From NCBI GenBank assembly GCA_029863585.1, contig JAOTVC010000020.1:1-32001 (forward strand): DNA of 32,001 nt. The letters are read 5' to 3'. Below, piece by piece: positions 9,829-17,835 of this stretch (within the stretch, counting starts at the first letter, position 1; each line of letters starts with the position of its first letter). The notes beneath the pieces are model-generated. The model was not told the origin of the DNA and searched no databases. It worked only from the letters and a program-made list of their open reading frames with translations. The DNA is from Alphaproteobacteria bacterium. Its GTDB lineage: Bacteria > Pseudomonadota > Alphaproteobacteria > SMXQ01. The position numbers were made by a program, and so were the translations under genes.

Positions 9829-10482
9829 ATGACAATTATCGAGACCATTTTGGTGGCGGCGGCGTTCGGATTGCTTGCGGCATATCATTTGTTCCTGGTC
9901 CGCGAGGTGCGGCTTCGACCCGACCGGACGGCGATCGGGCACGCGAACAGATCGCGCCAAATTTGGGTGAGGAACGTGATGGAGGAGCGCCGCGATATTC
10001 TCGCCGTGCAGGCCCTGCGCAATTGGAACATGGCCGCGAGCTTCCTGGCGTCAACTTCCATCCTTCTGGCTATTGGAATTCTCAGCTTCCTGATTCATTC
10101 CGACGATGTCCCCGATATCCTCTACAGGCTTAACTTCTTTGGCTCGAGGATCGAGGTTTACTTCACGTTCAAGGTCTTGATCCTTGCGTTGTGCTTTTTT
10201 GCCGCGTTTTTCAGTTTTTCCCTGGCGCTCCGTTATTTCAATCATGTGAGTATCGACATCACCCTGCCCGTGACCGAGGATACGCGCGAGACTCTGGGGA
10301 TCGCGGCGGCTCTTTTCGACCGCGGCGCCCACCACTATACGGTGGGCATGCGGGCCTACTACCTTGCGATCCCCGTGACCTTTTGGTTTTTCGGGCCAAT
10401 CTGGCTGTTCATCGCGGCCCTTGCCCTGATCGCTATTCTGTACCGGCTCGACCATGTCCCCGCCACGCCGGGCAAAGTCTGA
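9829..10482 (+). CDS. DUF599 family membrane protein
   Basis: 'AAFGLLAAYHLFLVREVRL...NRSRQIWVRNVMEERRDILAVQALRNWNMAASFLASTSILLAIGIL'; ATG at 9829 is preceded by a good SD (aaggaga). Confidence 0.8.
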   Translation: MTIIETILVAAAFGLLAAYHLFLVREVRLRPDRTAIGHANRSRQIWVRNVMEERRDILAVQALRNWNMAASFLASTSILLAIGILSFLIHSDDVPDILYRLNFFGSRIEVYFTFKVLILALCFFAAFFSFSLALRYFNHVSIDITLPVTEDTRETLGIAAALFDRGAHHYTVGMRAYYLAIPVTFWFFGPIWLFIAALALIAILYRLDHVPATPGKV

Positions 10483-10609
10483 CACCTTCGCATCGGGTGG
10501 CGGCCGGTTTCAGCCGGGCTGGGCGCCACTTGCCAGCCACGCCAGGTATCCTAGGAAGATCGCCTGCAGCAACGCCCCTTCGGTGCGAACCTAGGGTCGC
10601 CCGTCCCCC

Positions 10610-12232
10610 TCATGGAGCAGGGGGACGGACCGGAACATGCCGCCTTTTGAAATCGCCAAGGATCTCGCGGGCCGCGTTGTGTCCCGGCGCCCCGGTGACG
10701 CCGCCGCCGGGGTGGGTCCCGGCGCTGCACATGTAAAGGCCCGCAACGGGGGTGCGGTAATCGGCATGGCCGAGCACGGGGCGGGCGGAATACAGCTGGC
10801 CGAGATCGAGCGCGCCGTGGAAGATATCGCCGCCGGTCAGGCCGAAGGTGCGTTCAAGATCCAGCGGCGATAGCACCTGGCGCGCCACAAGCGAGCGCCG
10901 GAAGTTGGGTGCGTAGGTGTCCACGGTGGCGATCATCAGGTCGGCGACCTCTTCCTTGTGGTCGTCCCATGACGCGCCCCCCGGAAGGTCCGGCGCCACG
11001 TGCTGGCAGAACAGGCTGGCGACATGGGCGCCCGGGGGCGCGAGGCTGTCATCCAGGGTCGAGGGGATGAGCATTTCGATCACCGGTTCCCGCGACCAGC
11101 CCCGGGCCCTTGCGTCGCACCAGGCCCGCTCCATGTAGGCGAGGCTGGGCGCGATGATGATTCCCGCGGTGTGGTGGTCGGCCACCTCGCGGCCGGGACG
11201 GCAGGTGAAGTCGGGCAGTTCCGACAGCGCCACGTTCATGCGGAAGGTGCCGGACCCCATCCGGTAGGCGCCGATCCGCTCGCGGAAATCGCCGGGCAGG
11301 CTCGACGGATCGACCATCCTGGTGAACAGGAGCTTGGGGTTGACCGCCGCGACGACGGCGCGGGCCGCGATGGGCGGGCCGGATTCCGGGTTGACCCCGG
11401 CGGCGCGGCCCTGTTCGACGATGACATCGCGGACCGGACAATCGGTGCGAATCTCGACGCCGCGCGCCGTTGCCGCCCGCGCCATGGCCTGGGTGATCGA
11501 TCCCATGCCGCCGATGGCATGGCCCCATCGGCCGCGCTGGCCGTTGACCTCGCCGAAGGCGTGGTGCAGCAGGACATAGGCCGAGCCGGCTGCGTAGGGG
11601 CTCGCGTAATGGCCGACGACGGCATCGAAGCCGAAGACCGCCTTGATGGGATCGCTTTCGAACCAGCGATCGAGGAAATCGCCCGCCGACCCGGTGAACA
11701 GCTCCAGCAGGTCGCGCTCCCCGGAAAGACCCAGACGGCCGATCCGCCGTCCGATCCGCGCGGCCTCCAGCATCTGCCCGAGCGCCGCCAGCTTGCGGCC
11801 GTGAACGACATTGGGGGGCGTCTTCAGGGCGAGCTCCCTGAGGATTTCGGCGATGACCGCGAGACGCGCATGGTAGGCGTCCAGCCGGCCGGCATCCCTT
11901 GCGGAGAACTTGGCGACCTCGTCCCGGGTTCGGACGCCGTCCACGGCAAGCGAACGTCCATCGGGCAGCGGCAGAAAATTCTGCATCCGGCGCTCGACGA
12001 TCCGCAGTCCGTGGCCGGCGAGATCGAGATCGCCGATAATCTTGGGGTGCAAGAGCGACACCGTGTAAGCGGCCACGGAATTTCGGAACCCGGGATGAAA
12101 CTCCTCGGTCACCGCGGCGCCGCCGACGGAGCCGCGCGCTTCCAGGACCGAGACCTTCAAGCCGTGGTCCGCCAGATAAGCGGCACAGACCAAGCCGTTA
12201 TGTCCGCCGCCGATGATGACGACATCATGCAT
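10610..12232 (-). CDS. Phytoene desaturase-like NAD(P)/FAD-dependent oxidoreductase (PYROXD2/CrtI-like)
   Basis: 'MHDVVIIGGGHNGLVCAAYLADHGLKVSVLEARGSVGGAAVTEEFHPGFRNSVAAYT' (FAD-binding GxGxxG) and C-terminal 'GLYMCSAGTHPGGGVTGAPGHNAAREIL'. Confidence 0.93.
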   Translation of the reverse strand: MHDVVIIGGGHNGLVCAAYLADHGLKVSVLEARGSVGGAAVTEEFHPGFRNSVAAYTVSLLHPKIIGDLDLAGHGLRIVERRMQNFLPLPDGRSLAVDGVRTRDEVAKFSARDAGRLDAYHARLAVIAEILRELALKTPPNVVHGRKLAALGQMLEAARIGRRIGRLGLSGERDLLELFTGSAGDFLDRWFESDPIKAVFGFDAVVGHYASPYAAGSAYVLLHHAFGEVNGQRGRWGHAIGGMGSITQAMARAATARGVEIRTDCPVRDVIVEQGRAAGVNPESGPPIAARAVVAAVNPKLLFTRMVDPSSLPGDFRERIGAYRMGSGTFRMNVALSELPDFTCRPGREVADHHTAGIIIAPSLAYMERAWCDARARGWSREPVIEMLIPSTLDDSLAPPGAHVASLFCQHVAPDLPGGASWDDHKEEVADLMIATVDTYAPNFRRSLVARQVLSPLDLERTFGLTGGDIFHGALDLGQLYSARPVLGHADYRTPVAGLYMCSAGTHPGGGVTGAPGHNAAREILGDFKRRHVPVRPPAP

Positions 12233-12489
12233 GGCGACCTCCAAAAAAACCGCTCCGCCGGGGACTCAGGTTAGGGCGCAATCGTCGCCGTGCAAAGCAT
12301 CGCTTCCGGGCGCCGGCGGAACCCGTCAATCGGCCATATTTGAGCCATAATCTCGGCGCCAATAGGCGCTGGGGCGAAACCCGGAAATCTAAAAGCAAGT
12401 CGGCCCGATCGCGGCGATTTGGGATCGCTCTCCATTGCCGGTGCCTGCCGGCAATGTGGCGCAACTGTTATGGTTGGGAGGATGCGGCC

Positions 12490-13422
12490 ATGACCAATCT
12501 GCCAGGGCGGCGCATGTGCCGCTTCATTTCGGTTTTTCTGACTGCGTTTGTCCTGATGTCGGCCGCGAGCCTGTCGGCGCCCGCCGGTGCCCAGGAGGTG
12601 ACCCCCGATGTCGAGGAGATCTCCGACGGCCTGGATGTCCCCTTCGTGCCGTCCCATGCGGATGTGCTGAAGACCATGTTCGAACTGACCAAGGCCAACA
12701 AGGACGATTACGTGATCGACCTTGGTTCCGGAGACGGGCGCATCGTCATTGCCGCCGTCAAGTGGCTGGGCGCGCAGGGTTTCGGCGTCGATCTGAATAC
12801 CAAGCTGGTGGACATCGCCAACAAGCGCGCCCAGCAGCAGGGCGTCGCCGATCGCGCGAAGTTCCATGTGCGTGACATTTTCCAAACCGATATCAGCAAG
12901 GCAAGCTTGGTCACCATGTATCTTCTGCCCGATATCGTCCTGCAGCTGCGGCCCAAGCTCTTGTCCACCTTGAAGCCGGGGACCCGCATCGCTTCCCATG
13001 ATTACCATCTGGGCGATTGGCGCCCCGACCACATGCGGGTGGTGGATTCCCAAGGCGAGGAACGCAGCATCGTCTATGCCTGGACGGTGCCGGCCAAGGT
13101 GGCGGGAAAGTGGACCTGGGATATCGCCTTTTCGAGCTATTTCAACGCCGTCACGCCGATGCAGGCGGACATCGAACAGCGCTATCAGGATCTCTATGGC
13201 AAGATGGTGGTCAACGGCGCCGTCGTGCCGGTCCGCGCGGCGGGGGTCGATGGGACCAAGGTATCGTTCACCGTGACCTCGGAAATCGACGACGTCGTGG
13301 TCGATCAGACATATACGGGGACCATCTCCGGCGATGAGATCACCGGGACGGTCCGCCTGTCGGGCAGCGTCAAGCCGGTGGAAATTCCCTGGCGGGCCCG
13401 CCGCCAGCCGGCCAGCCGTTAG
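12490..13422 (+). CDS. Putative exported class I SAM-dependent methyltransferase with C-terminal beta-rich domain
   Basis: Sec-type signal 'RRMCRFISVFLTAFVLMSAASLSAPAGA|QE', then 'YVIDLGSGDGRIVIAAVKWLGAQGFGVDLNTKLVDIA' (motif I) and 'SLVTMYLLPDIVLQLRPKLLSTLKPGTRIASHDYHLGDW'; C-terminus 'YTGTISGDEITGTVRLSG...WRARR'. Confidence 0.88.
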   Translation: MTNLPGRRMCRFISVFLTAFVLMSAASLSAPAGAQEVTPDVEEISDGLDVPFVPSHADVLKTMFELTKANKDDYVIDLGSGDGRIVIAAVKWLGAQGFGVDLNTKLVDIANKRAQQQGVADRAKFHVRDIFQTDISKASLVTMYLLPDIVLQLRPKLLSTLKPGTRIASHDYHLGDWRPDHMRVVDSQGEERSIVYAWTVPAKVAGKWTWDIAFSSYFNAVTPMQADIEQRYQDLYGKMVVNGAVVPVRAAGVDGTKVSFTVTSEIDDVVVDQTYTGTISGDEITGTVRLSGSVKPVEIPWRARRQPASR

Positions 13423-13425
13423 GCC

Positions 13426-14793
13426 ATGAAACAGGGTGAAGCGCCGGCGGGCACGGGGGATGCCGGCCCCAAGGCGCTTCTCCGTCCCCGTGACGCGCTC
13501 GCCTTGATGGTCGGCATGGTGGTGGGGATCGGCGTTTTCAAGTCTCCCTCCCTGGTGGCGCTCAAGCTCGACGATCCGATGCTCATTATGGGGCTGTGGG
13601 CGCTCGGCGCCGTGTTCATGCTGATCGGCCTGCTGTGTTACGCGGAGTTGGCCGCCACCTGGCCCGATGCCGGTGGCGAGTACCATTTCCTGACCCGTGC
13701 CTTCGGCCCCGCGGTGGGCTTTCTTTTCGCATGGGGCCGGATCACGGTGGTGCAGACCGGGGCCATCGCCATGGTCGCCTTCGTGCTCGGCGACTACGCC
13801 CAGCGCCTCCTGGACCTGGGCAGTTTCGGCTCCTCGATCTATGCGGCACTCGGAGTGGTGGGTCTCACGGCGCTCAACATTGCCGGGACCAGGGTCACGG
13901 CCGGTGCCCAGAATACCTTGGCCGCGGTCTTGGTTTCCGTAACGGTGGTGGTGGGCGTGCTTGGGTTTGTCCTGACCCCCGAGGCTGCCCCTGCCGCCGC
14001 GCCGGCGCCTGCCGCCGTGCCCGCCAGCCTCATGTCCGGCCTTGGATTCGCGATGATTTTCATCATGCTGACCTATGGCGGGTGGAACGAGGCCGCCTAC
14101 CTGTCGGCGGAGCTGGTCGATGTCAGGCACAACATGCTGCGCGTCGCGGTTATCGCAACGCTGTTGATCGGCGCCATCTATCTGCTTCTCAATGGCGCCT
14201 ATCTCGCGGTCCTGGGGGTGGACGGCGTCCGTGGGTCGAGCGCGGTCGGCGCCGATTACATGGGCCGTTTGCTGGGTCCGGGAGGCGCCGTCGCGGTTTC
14301 CGCCCTGATCTGCGTGGCGGCGCTCACCACCTTGAATGCGACGATCTTCACCGGCGCCCGCTCGGGCTACGCGCTGGGCCGCGACTTCGCCTTGTTCGCG
14401 CCGCTTGGCCGCTGGAACGCCCGGGCCCAGGGGCCGGTCGCGGCGCTCCTTGTCCAGGGCGCGCTGTCCCTCGCCCTGGTCGGGTTCGGGGCGTTCACCC
14501 GGCAGGGCTTCTCCGCCATGGTGGACTATACGGCTCCGGTCTTTTGGTTCTTCCTGACCCTGGTCGGCGTCTCGGTCTTCGTCCTGCGGAAGCGGGGCGG
14601 CGGATCGGCGGCGTTCCGCGTGCCGCTCTATCCCCTGACGCCGGCGCTCTTCTGCCTCGGCACCCTTTACATGCTGCATGCCTCGGTGTCCTACACCGGG
14701 GTGGGCGCCCTGGTCGGCCTGTCGGTGGTGGCGCTCGGGGTGGTGCTGTGGTGCCTAGGGGCGGTTTGCTCCCTAACACGGAAATCCGCCTAG
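13426..14793 (+). CDS. APC-superfamily amino acid permease
   Basis: 'LRPRDALALMVGMVVGIGVFKSPSLVALKL...YAELAATWPDAGGEYHFLTRAFGPAVGFLFAWG'; many TM segments; starts 3 nt after the upstream methyltransferase stop codon. Confidence 0.92.
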   Translation: MKQGEAPAGTGDAGPKALLRPRDALALMVGMVVGIGVFKSPSLVALKLDDPMLIMGLWALGAVFMLIGLLCYAELAATWPDAGGEYHFLTRAFGPAVGFLFAWGRITVVQTGAIAMVAFVLGDYAQRLLDLGSFGSSIYAALGVVGLTALNIAGTRVTAGAQNTLAAVLVSVTVVVGVLGFVLTPEAAPAAAPAPAAVPASLMSGLGFAMIFIMLTYGGWNEAAYLSAELVDVRHNMLRVAVIATLLIGAIYLLLNGAYLAVLGVDGVRGSSAVGADYMGRLLGPGGAVAVSALICVAALTTLNATIFTGARSGYALGRDFALFAPLGRWNARAQGPVAALLVQGALSLALVGFGAFTRQGFSAMVDYTAPVFWFFLTLVGVSVFVLRKRGGGSAAFRVPLYPLTPALFCLGTLYMLHASVSYTGVGALVGLSVVALGVVLWCLGAVCSLTRKSA

Positions 14794-14807
14794 GTCTTCA
14801 TTCCCGC

Positions 14808-14840
14808 AAAGAAAAAGCGGCGGCCCCGAGGGGCCGCCGC
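14808..14840 (-). terminator. Rho-independent terminator for the minus-strand dienelactone hydrolase gene
   Basis: GCGGCGGCCCC/GGGGCCGCCGC perfect 11-bp stem (14817-14827 / 14830-14840, nominal two-base loop) followed on the minus strand by TTTTTCTTT. Confidence 0.85.
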
Positions 14841-14867
14841 CTGGCCGCGCCACCGGCGCGAAGCCGT

Positions 14868-15749
14868 CTATGACAGGTGCTTCTTGAAGAAGGCGATGGT
14901 GCGGTCCCATGCGATCTTCGCCTGCGCTTCATTGTAGCGTTTGGTGGAATTGTTGTTGAAGCCGTGGCGCGTGCCGGGATAGGTGTGCGCCTCATAGGAG
15001 ACCTTGGCCGCCTTGAGCGCCTTTTCGTAACCGGGCCACGTGGCATTCACGCGCTTGTCGTCCTCCGCGTATTGGATGAGCATCGCCGCCTTGATCTTCG
15101 GCACGTCCGCGGTCTTTGGGGCACGGCCGTAGAACGGCACCCCGGCTTGCAGGTCCGCGCCCAGCTCAGTCGCCAGGATATTGACGGCTTGGCCGCCGAA
15201 GCAGAAGCCGACCGCGCCCAGCTTGCCGTTGGACAGCGGGTGCTTCTTGAGCCACCTGGCCCCGTTCGCCATGTCGACGTAGATCTTGTCGCGATCGAGT
15301 CCGGCCTGCATTTTCTTGCCGTCGTCGTCATTGCCGGGATAGCCGCCCACCGCCGAAAGGGCGTCGGGCGCCAGCGTCAGGAAGCCCGCGGTCGCCGCCC
15401 GCCGCGCGACATCCTCGATATGCGGGTTGAGGCCGCGGTTTTCATGCACCACCAGGACCGAGGGAAAGGGCCCGGAGCCTGCGGGCTGCACCAGGTAGCC
15501 CTTGATCTTGGCGGCATTGCCGCCGGGCGAATCGTAGGTGACGTATTTCGCCTTGATGCGTTCATCGGTGAACGAAATCATCTGCGCTTCGGCATAGCGG
15601 GGCAGCAGGGCCTGGGCCATCGCGAGGCCCGAGCCGCCGATCACGGTGATCGCCGCGGCGCGCTGCAGGAACTCGCGGCGTTCCATCGAGCTGTGGCAGT
15701 ATTCGTCGTAAAGATCATAGATACGCGGATCGATCTGGTCCTGATCCAT
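14868..15749 (-). CDS. Dienelactone hydrolase family protein with Tat-like signal
   Basis: 'ERREFLQRAAAITVIGGSGLAMAQALLPRYAEAQ' leader; 'FPSVLVVHENRGLNPHIEDVARRAATAGFLTLAPD', 'LGAVGFCFGGQAVN' (nucleophile Cys), 'GTRHGFNN'. Start at 15749 preferred over ORF start 15782. Confidence 0.92.
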   Translation of the reverse strand: MDQDQIDPRIYDLYDEYCHSSMERREFLQRAAAITVIGGSGLAMAQALLPRYAEAQMISFTDERIKAKYVTYDSPGGNAAKIKGYLVQPAGSGPFPSVLVVHENRGLNPHIEDVARRAATAGFLTLAPDALSAVGGYPGNDDDGKKMQAGLDRDKIYVDMANGARWLKKHPLSNGKLGAVGFCFGGQAVNILATELGADLQAGVPFYGRAPKTADVPKIKAAMLIQYAEDDKRVNATWPGYEKALKAAKVSYEAHTYPGTRHGFNNNSTKRYNEAQAKIAWDRTIAFFKKHLS

Positions 15750-15974
15750 GGAAAGGTTCCTTCCTGTTGCAGTCATTGCCAATACCGATCGTCGAGCGGT
15801 CTGGCGCCGCCTTATGAGGCGTCAACGGGTGGAACCCGGACGGTGAACGATCGGGCGAATAATATGCGCAACAGGCCTATTCGGGTAGCGAATTTAAGCG
15901 ATGGAAGGGCCGGCATTTTTCCCGTCCCCGTCCTGTAAGATGGGGCGTTTTCCAACCCGCGAAGGGGGCAAGCC

Positions 15975-16505
15975 ATGCTGACACCGCCGATCCGGCCGAT
16001 GCGGGTATGGGGCGGCTTTTGGGCCCGGGTGCCGCCGCCCCAATGGGATGATTTCCTCACGCGTCATCCCGAGCAGGACGCGCCGGATGCCGAGGTCGTC
16101 GACTTCCTGCCCGACTGGCTGGAGCAGCTCCAGCCGATCCAGGACCAGTGCCTCGGCCTCGGTCACTTGCGCGATGTCCGCGACAGCTGGCTGATGGCGG
16201 ACCTCGAGACGATGGAGGCCCCCGCCGAGGGCTTCGATTGCGAAGATCACGCACTCACCGTTCGGGCGCTCGCCCACCGCGACCTCGGCTTCCCGCTCGG
16301 CGCCATGAAGCTCGCGATCTGCGAGACCACGGAACAGCACGCGGTGCTCTTGATCGCCACCCTCGCGGGCGAAATGGTCGTGGACAACGGCCATGTCTGG
16401 ACCGAGCTGGGCCCCTGGCACGATTACCCCTGCAAGTGGCTTTACGTCTGGGGGCCGCGAAAATGGGGCCGGGCGATGGAGTCCGACCGCCGGGGGATGG
16501 TGTAG
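15975..16505 (+). CDS. Bacterial transglutaminase-like cysteine proteinase (BTLCP) family protein
   Basis: Cys-His-Asp pattern: 'GFDCEDHALTVRALAHRDLGFPLGAMKLAICETTEQHAVLLIATLAGEMVVDN'. Confidence 0.75.
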   Translation: MLTPPIRPMRVWGGFWARVPPPQWDDFLTRHPEQDAPDAEVVDFLPDWLEQLQPIQDQCLGLGHLRDVRDSWLMADLETMEAPAEGFDCEDHALTVRALAHRDLGFPLGAMKLAICETTEQHAVLLIATLAGEMVVDNGHVWTELGPWHDYPCKWLYVWGPRKWGRAMESDRRGMV

Positions 16506-16673
16506 GGATGGTGCTTGAACGCCAGGGGCGATGTTGCCTCCAACCGCGACGGTCGGGGCTTGGTCGGGTTGGTCGCCGACGTCGCGGTCCTGTTGTCCTA
16601 CAATGCCTGGAAGTCCGAAGGGGTCCGTAAAGGACCCCGGTGAAGGGAGTGTCACGCATTGGAAACCCGCCTG

Positions 16674-17543
16674 ATGGTCAATTACCCGCCGGTCCCCAAT
16701 CCCCGGCCGGCGAAATTCGCCCCGCCAAGCGGGGCCTGCGACACCCATTTCCATATCTACGGCCCGCCGCATCTCTACCCCTATGTGGAGAACCGGCGCT
16801 CGACCCCGCCGGCGGCGCCGATCGAGCATTACCTCAATATGGCCGATGTGCTGGGCTTGGAGCGCGGTGTGCTGGTGCAACCCAACGTCCATGGGTTCGA
16901 AACCGCCGTGGTGACCGACGCCATCGCCCGGGCGCCCGATCGCCTGCGGGGCGTCATCAACGCCAATCCCGACCTTGGCGCCGACGAGATCGCGGCGCTG
17001 CACGCGGGCGGCGTGCGCGGCATCCGGCTCAACATCACCCACGCCCACGGCAAGGGCTTCACCCGGGAAATCTTCGCCGCCCAGATCGCCAAGATCGCCC
17101 ATCTGCCGTGGTCGGTGGACCTGCACTGCGATCTCGATTCCGTGGTGGCTCACGCCGAGGTGCTGGACAGCGCCGCCCTGCCGGTGGTGATCGATCATTT
17201 CGCCCGTTGCGACGGCGCCAGGGGCACCGACGATCCCGATTTCCGCGTGATGGCGGACCTCGCGGCGGCGGGCAATGTGTGGATCAAGATCGGCGGCGCC
17301 GACCGGCTGATGTCGCGCGGCGCCAAGTACGCCGACATCGTCGCCATGGCCCGCGCGCTGATCGATCGCGCGCCCGAGCGCATCATCTGGGGGACCGACT
17401 GGCCGCACTCGGAGGTGTGGCAGCCGGGCAAGATGCCCAATGACGGCGATCTGCTGGACATGGTGGCGGACTATGCCCCCGACGCGGGCGCGCGGCGCAA
17501 GATCCTCGCCGACAACCCCGCCGCCCTCTACGGCTTCGATTAG
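16674..17543 (+). CDS. Amidohydrolase family 2 protein (2-pyrone-4,6-dicarboxylate lactonase-like)
   Basis: 'GACDTHFHIYGPPHLYPYVENRRSTPPAAPIEHYLNMADVLGLERGVLVQPNVHG', 'VIDHFARCD', 'IIWGTDWPHS', 'ILADNPAALYGF'. A TTG start at 16659 is possible; ATG at 16674. Confidence 0.92.
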   Translation: MVNYPPVPNPRPAKFAPPSGACDTHFHIYGPPHLYPYVENRRSTPPAAPIEHYLNMADVLGLERGVLVQPNVHGFETAVVTDAIARAPDRLRGVINANPDLGADEIAALHAGGVRGIRLNITHAHGKGFTREIFAAQIAKIAHLPWSVDLHCDLDSVVAHAEVLDSAALPVVIDHFARCDGARGTDDPDFRVMADLAAAGNVWIKIGGADRLMSRGAKYADIVAMARALIDRAPERIIWGTDWPHSEVWQPGKMPNDGDLLDMVADYAPDAGARRKILADNPAALYGFD

Positions 17544-17614
17544 CGGCAACCTCCGGCGCGGCGGCCGCCGCTCCCGGCGCGGGATCTCCGCCCATCCGCA
17601 TCTCCGGCAGGCGC

Positions 17615-17640
17615 CTTAATTAAATAATTATTTAATTAAG
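17615..17640. repeat. Perfect 26-bp AT-rich palindrome
   Basis: cttaattaaataattatttaattaag equals its own reverse complement; lies between convergent genes. Confidence 0.95.
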
Positions 17641-17706
17641 CAATCCTTTAAATAAGGGCTTCTTCACGCGCCGCCGCCCTGCCGCCGCCCCGGGATTCCT
17701 CGGCCC

Positions 17707-17733
17707 TCGACAGGCTCATGCTTCGACAGGCTC
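17707..17733. repeat. Direct repeat of tcgacaggctc (17707-17717 and 17723-17733), part of a possible alphaproteobacterial intergenic repeat remnant
   Basis: Two exact 11-nt copies 16 nt apart, followed by 'cctcatcctgag'; resembles the common 'CTTCGACAGGCTCAGGATGAG'-type intergenic repeat. Confidence 0.6.
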
Positions 17734-17835
17734 GGCAAGAGGGTCTTAGGCTAACGCCTCATCCTGAGCAGCGCGCCGCGCGCGCCTCTAAGGGGGCGCG
17801 ACGCAGGAGATGTCGCCGCGCTCCTCCCTCGGGCC

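Noticed and set aside
11000-12274. 424-aa plus-strand ORF
   Set aside because: Shadow of the phytoene-desaturase-like gene; no recognisable domain.
12271-14679. 802-aa minus-strand ORF
   Set aside because: It is antisense across both the methyltransferase and APC genes, with Q/H/R/G/D/E-rich composition typical of shadow ORFs in GC-rich DNA. The plus-strand genes have clear motifs.
13596-14873. 425-aa plus-strand ORF overlapping the APC permease
   Set aside because: Frame-shifted reading of the permease, R/G/H-rich with no TM pattern.
16620-16638. Small hairpin ggggtcc-gtaaa-ggacccc upstream of the amidohydrolase
   Set aside because: Only a 7-bp stem without U-tract or known motif. It could be a weak terminator or chance; too little support to list as a feature.
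15894-17549. 551-aa minus-strand ORF
   Set aside because: Shadow of the BTLCP and amidohydrolase genes; H/G/R/V-rich with no motif.
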